DNA from: Burkholderiales bacterium 39-55-53
GTDB taxonomy: Bacteria; Pseudomonadota; Gammaproteobacteria; Burkholderiales; Burkholderiaceae_C
Assembly (NCBI GenBank): GCA_002282445.1
Contig: NCJK01000001.1
Span: forward strand, 682,001-746,000
Length of the DNA stretch: 64,000 nucleotides
Direction: 5' to 3'
The notes beneath the pieces were generated by a model. That model saw only the letters and a program-made list of their open reading frames with translations, was not told the origin of the DNA and made no database searches. Below, piece after piece: positions 18,712 to 28,115 of this stretch. The position numbers and the translations under genes were made by a program. The number at the start of each line of letters is the position of its first letter. Positions within the stretch are counted from its first letter, which is position 1.

Positions 18712-19222
18712 GACGAACGCGGTAAGGTCGATGCCCCTTTTGTGCCCGCGACGCAGACCCAGTACCCAAGAGACTGAGTGGCAAGCGCCCCAAAAGTTGA
18801 GCCGACGCTCAGAAAACACTGAAACGGAATACCCCAAGTTGTGGAGGCTCTTTTTGAAAAGCCTTCATGACGGATCACTGCGAGAAGCAAAAACGATGGT
18901 TGTGGCAATGTTGATGTTGATGGAACTCTGCACAGAGTGGCTTTTGCCACCGACTGTGTGCAGCGTTGCGCGTCGCACCTTTGCCAGCTGGACCAGCCCT
19001 GTCTCCCCTGCAACGGCTCATCAAGCCACGCACTCGACAACAGGACAACCGCGACTTCTTGCCCTTATCCACGCGCCCACCCACCGTCCCCTGCGCTGAT
19101 CTCACATTGATTAGCGTGGAGGCGACGGTCTCAGCGGCAATTCCCTTCGTTCTCTGACGTCCCTCAGGCATCGTTGGCCCGTCATGGGCCTGTGATGATT
19201 TGACACGTGAAGGAACCGCATC
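18712..19222 (+). other. Long structured 5' leader of rne
   Basis: About 510 bases with no convincing gene before rne. The strongest structure is a nested hairpin at 18928-18963: CTGCACA pairs with TGTGCAG outside, and GTGGC-TTTT-GCCAC forms the inner stem. A second short hairpin GGCCC-GTCAT-GGGCC lies about 35 bases before the start, and an imperfect one around 18844-18863. In E. coli the long rne leader mediates autoregulation by RNase E; the same role here is inference. Confidence 0.5.
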
Positions 19223-22162
19223 ATGAAACGGATGCTAATTAATGCTACCCAGTCGGAAGAACGCCGCCTGGCCATCGTCGACGGCCAAAAACTGCTCGAC
19301 TATGAAATCGAAATCGAAGGCCGCGAACAGCGCAAAGGCAACATCTACAAAGCAGTCGTGACCCGCGTCGAGCCTTCGCTCGAAGCTTGCTTTGTGGACT
19401 ACGGCGAAGACCGCCACGGTTTCTTGCCATTCAAAGAAATCTCCAAGCAGTATTTCGCTGAAGGCGTGTCTGCGAGCCAAGCCCGCATTCAAGACGCCAT
19501 CAAAGAAGGCCAAGAACTCTTGGTCCAAGTGGAAAAAGAAGAACGTGGCAACAAGGGCGCAGCCCTGACCACTTTCATCAGCTTGGCTGGTCGCTATGTG
19601 GTGCTCATGCCCAACAACCCACGAGGTGGTGGCGTTAGCCGCCGCATCGAGGGCGACGACCGCGCAGAACTCAAAGAAGCGATGGACCAATTGGAATACC
19701 CCAAAGGTATGTCCATCATCGCGCGCACCGCTGGCATTGGCCGCAGCGCCCCTGAGTTGCAATGGGACTTGAACTACTTGCTCAAGTTGTGGACCGCCAT
19801 CGATGGCGCCAAGGGTGCCAAAGGCGCGTTCTTGATTTATCAAGAATCCAGCTTGGTCATCCGCGCCATCCGCGACTACTTCAACCATGACATCGGCGAC
19901 ATCTTGATTGACACCGATGACATCTATGAGCAAGCGCACCAGTTCATGGCCCACGTCATGCCTGAGCATGCAGCTCGCGTGAAGCGCTACAGCGACGAAA
20001 CCCCGCTATTCAGCCGCTTCCAAATCGAACACCAAATCGAGTCGGCCTACGCCCGCACCGTCAACCTGCCATCAGGCGGCGCGATTGTGATTGACCACAC
20101 CGAAGCTTTGGTGTCGGTGGACGTCAACTCGGCACGCGCCATCAAAGGCGGCGACATCGAAGAAACTGCAACACGCACCAACCTTGAAGCCGCCGACGAA
20201 GTGGCCCGCCAAATGCGCTTGCGCGACTTGGGCGGCCTGATCGTCATCGACTTCATTGACATGGACGAAAGCCGCAACCGCCGTGACGTGGAAAACCGCT
20301 TGCGCGAAGCCTTGCGCCACGACCGCGCCCGCGTGCAATTTGGCACCATCAGCAAATTCGGCTTGATGGAAATGAGCCGCCAACGCCTGCGCCCTGCGCT
20401 GAGCGAAGGTGCTTCTATTCCTTGCCCACGTTGCGGTGGCTCAGGCCACGTGCGTGACACCGAGAGCTCGGCTCTGCAAATCTTGCGCATCATCCAAGAA
20501 GAGTCCATGAAGGACAACACAGCTGCCGTGTACGCCCAAGTGCCGGTGGAAGTGGCGTCGTTCTTGTTGAACGAGAAGCGCACCGAAATTGCCAAGATTG
20601 AGATTCAACAACGCTTGAACGTGTTGCTCGTGCCAAACAAGACACTGGAAACACCGAACTACAAGTTGGAGCGTCTGAAGCACGACGACCCGCGCCTCGA
20701 CCGCGTGGAAGCCAGCTACAAAATGGCCGAGGAGTTTGAAGACCCGACCGCCGTGACACGCCGCTCACAAGAGCCGACGAATAAGCAAACGCCCGTCATC
20801 AAAGGCGTGTTGCCTGACGCACCTGCGCCAGCACATGAGCCAAAGCCTGCTGCACCTGCGAAAGCACCTGCACACGCTCGTGGCGCTAAACCTGCAGCCA
20901 AAGCACCCGAAGCTAAATCGGGCGGCTTGTGGGGTTGGTTCACTGGTTTGTTCAGCAGCGACTCAAAAGAAGAAGCCAAGCCAGCCGTGGGCGACAAAAA
21001 GCCAGGCGAACGCGGCGAGCGCCGTGATGGCCGCAGTGCCAATGGCCGAGGCGGCCGTGGTGGTCGCGGTGGCCGTGGTGGTGACCGTGCCGAGCGCGGT
21101 GAGCGTCCTGAAGGTCAAGGTCGCAACGAGCGTAACGCCGACGGTGTTGAAGCCCGTGGCGAGCGTCCAGCGCGCGGTGAACGTGCAGAGCGCGGCGAGC
21201 GCAATGTGGAACAACGTGGTGAAGGTGGTCGCAGCGAAGGTCGCGGCCCACGCCAAGACCGCAACCGCGGTGGACGCGGCGAAGGCCGCAATGGTGAAGC
21301 ACGCAACGCCGAAGGCCAAGCCGCCCTCGACAACAACGCCTCACCAGAAGCCCAAGCCGAAGCACGCGCCAAAGCACGCAACGAACGCATGGCCCGTGAA
21401 GAGCGCGGCGAAAGTACCGAAGGCGGCAACGAGCAGCGCGAATCTCGCGCTGAACGCGGCGAACGTGGTGAGCGTGGTGAAGGTGGCCAAAACCGTCGCG
21501 AACGCAGCCCACGCGGTGAACGTAACGAAGGCCGCCGTGAACGCACCCCTCGCTTGGACGAGAACGGCAACCCAGAAGTCTTGCCAATCGACAACGCAGC
21601 AACTGCTGAAGGCCAAGCACCGCAAACCGACGAGAACGGTGGCGAGCGTCGTGAGCGCCGCTCACGCGACCGTTACGGCCGTGACCGCCGCGAGCGTGGT
21701 GACCGCGCACCGCGTGAAGAAGGTTCCGCAGAACACGCCGACAACGGCGCTTCTGCTGAGCACGACCACGCTTCACACGAGCAAGCCCCACAAGAAGCCC
21801 GCGAACCACTTGAGCCACGCCAACCGCGTGAACCACGCGAGCAACGCGAAGCTCGTGGTGAACGCCAAGAACGTGCACCTCGTCACGCCCCGCGTGAGGA
21901 AGCCCCGCAAGCTGCACCTGCAGCCCCTGCCCGCTCTGGCATGCCGCGCATCCAAGCGTTCACATTGCCAGTGGCCGACATGCAAGCCGTGGCCCAAGGC
22001 AGCGGTTTGGAATGGGTCAACTCCAATCCCGAACGCATCGCCGCCGTGCAAGCCGCCATTGCAGCCGAGCCCAAGCCCGTGCATGTGCCACGCGAGCGTC
22101 CACCGCTGGTGATCTTGGATGAAGGTCCACTGGTGTTGGTTGAGACCCGCAAGGATCTGTAA
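19223..22162 (+). CDS. rne: Ribonuclease E
   Basis: Membrane-associated endoribonuclease that starts mRNA decay and processes rRNA and tRNA. The S1 domain covers about residues 37-120; catalytic Asp300 (VSVDVNSARA) and Asp343 (IVIDFIDM) match E. coli Asp303 and Asp346; Cys401 and Cys404 (CPRCGGSG) form the zinc-link. Residues about 530-900 are low-complexity, rich in Arg, Gly, Glu and Asn (RGERxxRGE repeats), as expected for the degradosome scaffold and RNA-binding arm. The C-terminus RPPLVILDEGPLVLVETRKD is ordered. SD AAGGAAC precedes the ATG. Confidence 0.97.
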   Translation: MKRMLINATQSEERRLAIVDGQKLLDYEIEIEGREQRKGNIYKAVVTRVEPSLEACFVDYGEDRHGFLPFKEISKQYFAEGVSASQARIQDAIKEGQELLVQVEKEERGNKGAALTTFISLAGRYVVLMPNNPRGGGVSRRIEGDDRAELKEAMDQLEYPKGMSIIARTAGIGRSAPELQWDLNYLLKLWTAIDGAKGAKGAFLIYQESSLVIRAIRDYFNHDIGDILIDTDDIYEQAHQFMAHVMPEHAARVKRYSDETPLFSRFQIEHQIESAYARTVNLPSGGAIVIDHTEALVSVDVNSARAIKGGDIEETATRTNLEAADEVARQMRLRDLGGLIVIDFIDMDESRNRRDVENRLREALRHDRARVQFGTISKFGLMEMSRQRLRPALSEGASIPCPRCGGSGHVRDTESSALQILRIIQEESMKDNTAAVYAQVPVEVASFLLNEKRTEIAKIEIQQRLNVLLVPNKTLETPNYKLERLKHDDPRLDRVEASYKMAEEFEDPTAVTRRSQEPTNKQTPVIKGVLPDAPAPAHEPKPAAPAKAPAHARGAKPAAKAPEAKSGGLWGWFTGLFSSDSKEEAKPAVGDKKPGERGERRDGRSANGRGGRGGRGGRGGDRAERGERPEGQGRNERNADGVEARGERPARGERAERGERNVEQRGEGGRSEGRGPRQDRNRGGRGEGRNGEARNAEGQAALDNNASPEAQAEARAKARNERMAREERGESTEGGNEQRESRAERGERGERGEGGQNRRERSPRGERNEGRRERTPRLDENGNPEVLPIDNAATAEGQAPQTDENGGERRERRSRDRYGRDRRERGDRAPREEGSAEHADNGASAEHDHASHEQAPQEAREPLEPRQPREPREQREARGERQERAPRHAPREEAPQAAPAAPARSGMPRIQAFTLPVADMQAVAQGSGLEWVNSNPERIAAVQAAIAAEPKPVHVPRERPPLVILDEGPLVLVETRKDL

Positions 22163-22168
22163 AAAAAG

Positions 22169-22199
22169 AAAACGGCCTAGAGAAATCTAGGCCGTTTTT
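22169..22199. terminator. Terminator after rne
   Basis: AACGGCCTAG (22171-22180), loop AGAAAT, CTAGGCCGTT (22187-22196) followed by TTT and preceded by an A-rich run, so it works in both directions between rne and convergent hemY. Confidence 0.9.
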
Positions 22200-22297
22200 G
22201 TTTGTGGGGTGTACGTGATGTGTGAGCCTTTAGGCGACACATGATGCGCAGTAGCCACGGCCATCTACCGTTGATGGCATGACTAAAGCGTGCCGCT

Positions 22298-23596
22298 TTA
22301 TGCCGCCACTTCAGCGGCTCTTTTCCAGCACAACTGGGCACGTGCCGTGTCTTCTTTTTGCTCAGCCAATTGGGCCAAGGTACGCCACGCTTGGCGTTGC
22401 ATGTCTGCGTTGGCGAGTTGTGGTGCAGCTTGCTCCAACATCTGTTGGGCTTTGCCCCACAAGGCATGATGCCAGCACACCATGCCAGCCAAATACTGCA
22501 ACTCCACCCAACGTGGGTAAGTTTGACGTGCGCGGTCGATACTGGCCAACCACTCGGCGTCGGTAGGCAACATCAACAAAGCACGGGCCAAGGTTTGGGC
22601 CACGCGCTCGCGAATGGCGGGTGTGCAGCTCTCGGGCTGCTGCACCATGCGGTTCCACAAAGGCGTGAGCCATGGCATGACGGCCTTGGCGTCGTCGCTG
22701 AGTTTGAGCATGCGCTGTGCGGCGTGCAACACCACTTCGGGCTGCGTACGTTCGGTGGTTTCCAAAGCTTCCCATGCGCGCTGCAATTGGGCGCTGTCGT
22801 GCGCTTCGTTCAAGCTGGCCACGGCCAACTCGCGCAACAGGCTTTGGCCAGCGGTGTCTGAGAAAGCGCCGTGCTTGGTCAGCAAACGTGCAGTTTCCAA
22901 AGCCGAGGCATGTTGTTTGTTCAAGCGAGCGGCTTTGAGGCGCATGCGCAGGGCCAGCATGCGGCGTGCTGCACCATGGCGCAAACCATCGAGCCAGCGA
23001 GCAGCCTCGGGCGCATCACGGTCACTCAAAGACCAGCGGGCAGCAGCCAAATAAGCGGCCTCCATGGTTTCTTCCACCAACTCATCCGACGCCTCACGAT
23101 TCATCGCCATGATGGCTTGCAGGTGCGACACGCGCGTGTCACGGTCACGCAAAGCGTGTGCGCTCTCAGCCGCCACCAGATGCGCCACCGCACGCAACTG
23201 ATGCGCGTGACGAGGTGCAGGGTCATCAGGGGTACGCACAGAAGCCAACAAGCTTTCCAAAGCCAAGGCTTTATCCGCCGACTTCACAGCGCGCACATAG
23301 CGGCCACTCCACAGTTCAGACAGAGCATCCAACAAGGCGGCGTGCATGGCACGCTCTTTTTGTTGCAAGCGCCAGCGGCGGGCTTGGTGAGGCAGTTCAA
23401 AAAGCGCCGTCATGGCACGCCATGCCAAGTGCATCATGACAAACAACACCACGAGCACGAGCAACACCAAATTGAGCGACAGGTCGACACGGTAAGGCGA
23501 CCAAAACACGGTCACCGTGCTTTGGTTACCGCCGGCCAACAAAGCCGAGGCCACGGCCACACCGAACAGCGCCACAAACCACAAAGCGGCTTTCAT
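22298..23596 (-). CDS. hemY: HemY-like TPR protein
   Basis: 432 residues with two N-terminal membrane segments (about residues 3-21 and 39-60) and a long helical region of TPR type. The pattern LWFVALFGVAVASALLAGGNQSTVTVFWSPYRVDLSLNL is typical of the HemY N-terminal domain. Despite the name it is not protoporphyrinogen oxidase; its role in haem synthesis is unproven. It ends the hemC-hemD-hemX-hemY run, starting one base after the hemX stop. A 98-base gap with small hairpins separates it from the rne terminator. Confidence 0.88.
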   Translation of the reverse strand: MKAALWFVALFGVAVASALLAGGNQSTVTVFWSPYRVDLSLNLVLLVLVVLFVMMHLAWRAMTALFELPHQARRWRLQQKERAMHAALLDALSELWSGRYVRAVKSADKALALESLLASVRTPDDPAPRHAHQLRAVAHLVAAESAHALRDRDTRVSHLQAIMAMNREASDELVEETMEAAYLAAARWSLSDRDAPEAARWLDGLRHGAARRMLALRMRLKAARLNKQHASALETARLLTKHGAFSDTAGQSLLRELAVASLNEAHDSAQLQRAWEALETTERTQPEVVLHAAQRMLKLSDDAKAVMPWLTPLWNRMVQQPESCTPAIRERVAQTLARALLMLPTDAEWLASIDRARQTYPRWVELQYLAGMVCWHHALWGKAQQMLEQAAPQLANADMQRQAWRTLAQLAEQKEDTARAQLCWKRAAEVAA

Positions 23597-23597
23597 A

Positions 23598-24740
23598 TCA
23601 GCGCCCCGCTGCAGCTGTGGTGAGGGCCGCGATGGTGTCGTCTACGCGCGGAATCTCGATTTGCTTGGACTGCGCCAACACCTCACGCGCCAGCGCCAAA
23701 GTGGTTTGGCCTTGACGGGTTTGCATGTCAAAGAAACGTGCCAAGTCGTCGTTGGCGTGTTGCATGTCGGACTGCACCACATCAAAGTGACGCGCCAACA
23801 AACCCAAACGTGCATTGAGCAAACGCAGTTTCAGGTTTTCGCGCACGAAATAGCTTTGCTCAGGCGCGAGCATGCTGGCTTCGGGCTTGTCGATGCGACT
23901 CACACGAATCAGGCCATGCGCATCGTCCCAAATGTCAGACAACACCTTCTCCCACCAGCTCATGCTGATGGCTTTGGCCCAGCTCGTGGTGGGCACTGGT
24001 TGAGCGGCTTTGGGCTGAGGCGCATTGCCCACGGCGTTGAGCAGAGGCAAGGTGTCGACCGCACGCACCAGTTCGTCCAGCTTAAACAACAATGCAGGCG
24101 TGTCGGCCACAGCCGTGGCTTTGATGCGCTCGATGTCGCGGGTGACGGCACGCAGCACGGGCGCAAGGCGCGGTTGCGCGACTTTGGTTAAGCGCTGTTC
24201 GGCCGAGTTCAGCGCAGCGAGCAAAGGCTGCACGCTGCCGGTGAGCTGGGCTTGTTGTTGCGCTAAGCGAATGGCCGACTCGATGTCCACCACCAAGTTT
24301 TCGTCACGCGAACGCGACAGGCTTTGCATCAGCTCTTCGAGCTGGCTGCGTTGCAGTGACACTTCGCTGAGCTTGGCATCGGTCACCGACAAGCGGGCGG
24401 CGGTTTCACGCGCCAGCTCTTCGGCTTGTTTGGACGTTACACGCGCTTCCACGGCTTGACTGCCGGTGTCTGCGCTTTGGCGTGCCAGTTGTTCTTGAAT
24501 GCCAGAGAGCTTGGCCCACATCAGGCCCGACCCCACAACGCCCACCAAGGCGATAGCAGCGATGCCCCAAGTCAGCCATTTGCCACTGCTGGCAGAGCTA
24601 TCGGCTTGGGCATTTGTAAATTCGTGACCGAAGCCACTGGCCGCATCTTTGGTTTTTTGAAACTCGCTCGCGCTGGCAAGCGGTTCAGTCGTAGGGCCCA
24701 AAGGTGGGAGGTTGGGTGTGTCGTCGTGCTCAGGCTTCAT
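23598..24740 (-). CDS. hemX: HemX family membrane protein
   Basis: 380 residues with a cytoplasmic N-terminus, one membrane segment at about residues 54-72 (WLTWGIAAIALVGVVGSGLMW) and a coiled-coil region followed by a helical C-terminal domain. This is the architecture of HemX, often labelled uroporphyrinogen-III C-methyltransferase, although no methyltransferase motif is visible. Its four-base overlap with hemD (ATGA) and position before hemY support the call. Confidence 0.88.
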   Translation of the reverse strand: MKPEHDDTPNLPPLGPTTEPLASASEFQKTKDAASGFGHEFTNAQADSSASSGKWLTWGIAAIALVGVVGSGLMWAKLSGIQEQLARQSADTGSQAVEARVTSKQAEELARETAARLSVTDAKLSEVSLQRSQLEELMQSLSRSRDENLVVDIESAIRLAQQQAQLTGSVQPLLAALNSAEQRLTKVAQPRLAPVLRAVTRDIERIKATAVADTPALLFKLDELVRAVDTLPLLNAVGNAPQPKAAQPVPTTSWAKAISMSWWEKVLSDIWDDAHGLIRVSRIDKPEASMLAPEQSYFVRENLKLRLLNARLGLLARHFDVVQSDMQHANDDLARFFDMQTRQGQTTLALAREVLAQSKQIEIPRVDDTIAALTTAAAGR

Positions 24741-25561
24741 GCCGGAGATTCTAATGAGACTAATAGATCTGCAAATGAAGGTTTAGAGATCTGAATTTCG
24801 CCAAAACCCAAGGAACGTGCGGTTTGCGCGATTCGGGGATGGGTGGCAATGCATCTCGCCCTGGCCCAGCTTTGCGTGGGCATAGCTTGGGCAAGGTGAT
24901 GAATGGCTTGTGAGCTGCTGAAACACCACACCGTGCCATCTGCGGCGGCTTGGGCTGCTAGCGCTTGTTGTTCGGCAGACCACGCCGGTGCGCGACGCTC
25001 ATAAGCCACCACAAACTGGGCAGATGCGCCAGCCGCTTGCAGCTGCTGAGCCAGCCAGTCGCGGCCTGTGCCGGCGACTACGGTGCTGTGCTCTGCTTGG
25101 GCGTTGTTGATCGCTGCTGCGCCTTCGGCGGTTGCAGACGCATCATTGCCTCGCACGATGAGCACGGGCTGGCCTGCTTTGACTTGCGACGCCACACGCC
25201 GCCACAACGCCTCAGAGTCGAACTGCGCCGCATCGGCAGCTGGGCTGTCAATGCTCGCCTCGGGCACGCCTGCTTGCAGCAAAGCTTTGTGCGTTCCGGG
25301 GCCCGTGGCCCAGCAACGCGGGCCGTTGGCCCATGTGTTGCCAGCGGGTTGGCTTTCAAAGAAATAGCGCACAGCTTGAGCGCTGACAAACATCACCGCT
25401 TGAAAGCTTGGCCACTGTGCCCACGCTTGTGCCACAGCTTGCGTGTGACGGGCGGGCCCCACCTCAATCAAGGGCAAGGCACAGGCTGTGTAGCCAGCCG
25501 CTTGCAGCGCATCGACCCACGGGGGCGCATCGCCTGCGGGTCGAGTGATGATGACGCGCAT
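24737..25561 (-). CDS. hemD: Uroporphyrinogen-III synthase
   Basis: Closes and inverts ring D of hydroxymethylbilane in haem synthesis. The N-terminus MRVIITRPAGDAPPWVDALQ is characteristic; the family is otherwise poorly conserved. The reading frame is open to 25663 inside hemC, but the ATG at 25559-25561 begins 16 bases after the hemC stop and matches the family start, giving 274 residues. It overlaps hemX by four bases. Confidence 0.92.
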   Translation of the reverse strand: MRVIITRPAGDAPPWVDALQAAGYTACALPLIEVGPARHTQAVAQAWAQWPSFQAVMFVSAQAVRYFFESQPAGNTWANGPRCWATGPGTHKALLQAGVPEASIDSPAADAAQFDSEALWRRVASQVKAGQPVLIVRGNDASATAEGAAAINNAQAEHSTVVAGTGRDWLAQQLQAAGASAQFVVAYERRAPAWSAEQQALAAQAAADGTVWCFSSSQAIHHLAQAMPTQSWARARCIATHPRIAQTARSLGFGEIQISKPSFADLLVSLESPA

Positions 25562-25577
25562 AGCCAGCAAAGTGGTT

Positions 25578-26516
25578 TTAGTGAGCGCCTTGCGCGCGCA
25601 ACTGAGCCGCCACCGATTCGCCCAGCACGTTCGCGGCATCGCGCGAAGCAGGGTCTGTTGCATTCAAAGCTTGTTTCAATTCAGCACGTAACAACACAGG
25701 CGCACCCGATGGGTCACCCCATGCGGCTTGCAAATGCAGCACACCGTCGGTCAAGGTGGCGTGTGCGGCCAAAGGCATGGAACAGCTGCCACCCATCGCA
25801 CGGCTCACAGCACGCTCGGCAGTCACGGTCAACCATGTGGCGGCATCGGCCAGCGGGGCCAAGGCTTGGGCCACATCAGCGCGGTTGCTGCGCACTTCAA
25901 TGCCTAATGCGCCCTGCCCTGCGGCAGGCAACATTTCGGTGGTTTCAAAAATGTGGCGAATGCGCTCGCCCAAGCCCAAACGCTTGAGGCCCGCTGCGGC
26001 CAACACAATGCCGTCGTACTGGCCTTCATCGAGCTTGCGCAAACGGGTGTCGAGGTTGCCGCGCAGTGGCTCAATCTTCAAATCGGGGCGCAGTGCGCGC
26101 AGCAACACGGTTCGGCGCAGGCTAGATGTGCCCACCACCGCGCCTTGCGGCAAATCATTCAGGTGCGCGTAGGTGGAAGACACCCACGCATCTCGAGGGT
26201 CTTCTCGCTCCATCACGCAGGCCAGGTCAAAGCCTTCGGGCAAATCCATGGGCACATCTTTGAGCGAATGCACGGCCAAGTTGGCGCGGCCTTCTTCAAG
26301 GGCCACTTCGAGTTCTTTCACAAACAAGCCCTTGCCGCCCACTTTGCTGAGACTGCGATCCAAGATTTGGTCGCCCTGCGTGGTCATGCCCAGCAGTGCC
26401 ACGCTGTGGCCTTGGGCCTGCAGCAAGGCTTGCACATGCTCGGCTTGCCACATGGCCAAACGGCTTTCGCGGGTGGCGATGGTCAAAGAAACAGGGGAAG
26501 TAGAGGCAGTGGACAA
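25578..26516 (-). CDS. hemC: Porphobilinogen deaminase
   Basis: Polymerises four porphobilinogens into hydroxymethylbilane. Motifs: [44 protein letters not shown], and the dipyrromethane-cofactor cysteine in GGSCSMPLA (Cys245). Length 312 is standard. It is the first gene of the hem run and diverges from argH across 121 bases. Confidence 0.97.
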   Translation of the reverse strand: MSTASTSPVSLTIATRESRLAMWQAEHVQALLQAQGHSVALLGMTTQGDQILDRSLSKVGGKGLFVKELEVALEEGRANLAVHSLKDVPMDLPEGFDLACVMEREDPRDAWVSSTYAHLNDLPQGAVVGTSSLRRTVLLRALRPDLKIEPLRGNLDTRLRKLDEGQYDGIVLAAAGLKRLGLGERIRHIFETTEMLPAAGQGALGIEVRSNRADVAQALAPLADAATWLTVTAERAVSRAMGGSCSMPLAAHATLTDGVLHLQAAWGDPSGAPVLLRAELKQALNATDPASRDAANVLGESVAAQLRAQGAH

Positions 26517-26596
26517 AACAAAACTCGCTTTTTCAGGGCCACAACGCGCGTGGCGAAATCAATTGGGGCAAATGTTAGCAGGCGCACCTGAGTGCC

Positions 26597-26628
26597 TTGG
26601 CAGGAAGCCCTCGCCAGCCCGATAAAAT
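26597..26628 (+). promoter_or_regulatory. Candidate argH promoter
   Basis: TTGGCA (26597-26602), 18-base spacer, GATAAA (26621-26626), with TAAAAT overlapping at 26623-26628. A start site here would lie within about 10 bases of the argH ATG, leaving almost no leader. Weak evidence. Confidence 0.35.
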
Positions 26629-26637
26629 CTAGCCTAT

Positions 26638-28086
26638 ATGACAAACCAACTCGACAAAAAATCCCAAGCGTGGTCCGCCCTGTTTTCTGAACCCATGAGC
26701 GAGTTGGTCAAGCGCTACACCGCCAGCGTGTTCTTTGACAAACGCTTGTGGCAAGCCGACATCACGGGCAGCTTGGCCCACGCGGAGATGCTGGGCCACC
26801 AAGGCATCATCGGCAAAGACGACCAAGCCGCCATTGAAAAAGGCATGGCGCAAATTTGGTCTGAAATTGAATCCGGCCAGTTCGAGTGGAAGCTCGACCT
26901 CGAAGACGTGCACCTCAACATCGAAGCGCGCCTCACCCAACTGGTGGGCGATGCGGGTAAACGCCTGCACACAGGCCGCAGCCGCAACGACCAAGTTGCC
27001 ACCGATGTGCGCCTGTGGTTGCGCAGCGAGATGGACTTGATCATCGACTTGTTGGTCGATTTGCAAAAGTCACTCGTGGAAGTGGCTGAGAAAAATGTCG
27101 AAGTCATCTTGCCCGGCTTCACCCACTTGCAAGTAGCCCAGCCCGTGAGCTTTGCCCACCACCTGTTGGCCTATGTGGAAATGTTTGCACGCGATGCCGA
27201 GCGGATGAGCGACGTGCGCCGCCGCACCAACCGCTTGCCATTGGGCAGCGCCGCTTTGGCTGGCACCACCTACCCGCTGGACCGCGAGCGCGTGGCCCGC
27301 ACCTTGGGCATGGTCGATGAACACGGCAACGCACAAGTCTGCCAAAACAGCTTGGACGGCGTGAGCGACCGCGACTTCGCGATTGAGTTCACCGCCGCCG
27401 CCAGCCTGTGCATGGTGCACATCAGCCGCATGTCGGAAGAGTTGATTTTGTGGATGAGCCAAAACTTTGGCTTCATCAAAATTTCCGACCGCTTCACCAC
27501 CGGCAGCTCGATCATGCCGCAGAAGAAAAACCCAGACGTGCCCGAACTCGCACGCGGCAAAACTGGCCGTGTGGTCGGCCACTTGATGGGCCTTATCACC
27601 TTGATGAAAGGCCAGCCACTGGCCTACAACAAAGACAACCAAGAAGACAAAGAGCCTTTGTTTGACACGGTCGACACACTCAAAGACACGCTGCGCATCT
27701 TCAGCGAAATGGTGGGCGGACAAGTCAACCCAGCCACGGGCCAAAAAGAAGGTGGCATCACCGTCAACGCCCAAGCCATGGAAGACGCAGCCAAAAAAGG
27801 TTTCGCCACAGCCACCGACTTGGCCGACTACTTGGTGAAAAAAGGCCAGCCTTTCCGCGATGCGCATGAGACCGTGGCCCACGCCGTGAAGGCAGCTGCT
27901 AGCCACAACTGCGATTTGTCGGAGCTACCACTGAAAGTGCTACAAAGCTTTCACCCAGCCATCGAAAAAGATGTGTACGACTGCTTGAGCCTGCATGGCT
28001 CGCTCAATGCACGCAACACCTTGGGTGGCACTGCACCTGTGCAAGTGCGGGCGCAGATTGAGCGTCATCACAAACGACTCGCCTAA
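26638..28086 (+). CDS. argH: Argininosuccinate lyase
   Basis: Last step of arginine synthesis, splitting argininosuccinate to arginine and fumarate. The fumarase/aspartase superfamily signature [16 protein letters not shown] is intact, with [13 protein letters not shown] and the catalytic region [11 protein letters not shown]. Length 482 is slightly above the usual 460. The ATG at 26638 follows almost directly on a possible promoter. It is divergent from hemC and followed 29 bases later by a sugar-kinase gene. Confidence 0.97.
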   Translation: MTNQLDKKSQAWSALFSEPMSELVKRYTASVFFDKRLWQADITGSLAHAEMLGHQGIIGKDDQAAIEKGMAQIWSEIESGQFEWKLDLEDVHLNIEARLTQLVGDAGKRLHTGRSRNDQVATDVRLWLRSEMDLIIDLLVDLQKSLVEVAEKNVEVILPGFTHLQVAQPVSFAHHLLAYVEMFARDAERMSDVRRRTNRLPLGSAALAGTTYPLDRERVARTLGMVDEHGNAQVCQNSLDGVSDRDFAIEFTAAASLCMVHISRMSEELILWMSQNFGFIKISDRFTTGSSIMPQKKNPDVPELARGKTGRVVGHLMGLITLMKGQPLAYNKDNQEDKEPLFDTVDTLKDTLRIFSEMVGGQVNPATGQKEGGITVNAQAMEDAAKKGFATATDLADYLVKKGQPFRDAHETVAHAVKAAASHNCDLSELPLKVLQSFHPAIEKDVYDCLSLHGSLNARNTLGGTAPVQVRAQIERHHKRLA

Positions 28087-28115
28087 GCTGACTGACTGAG
28101 CAAGGTGGTGAACCC

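Noticed and set aside
18675..19171. Open frames of 98 to 122 codons on both strands in the rne leader
   Set aside because: No family resemblance, no ribosome-binding sites and strong RNA hairpins in the region; a non-coding leader explains the sequence better.
20835..22112. 425-codon open frame overlapping rne in another forward frame, and several long minus-strand frames over the same tract
   Set aside because: They mirror the repetitive Arg/Gly/Glu codons of RNase E; the translations are low-complexity Ala/Val/His/Thr strings with no domain, and RNase E clearly occupies the main frame.
22203..22297. Possible small RNA in the gap after the rne terminator
   Set aside because: Several short inverted repeats are present (for example GCCATC...GATGGC), but there is no promoter or clear terminator, and the gap is under 100 bases.
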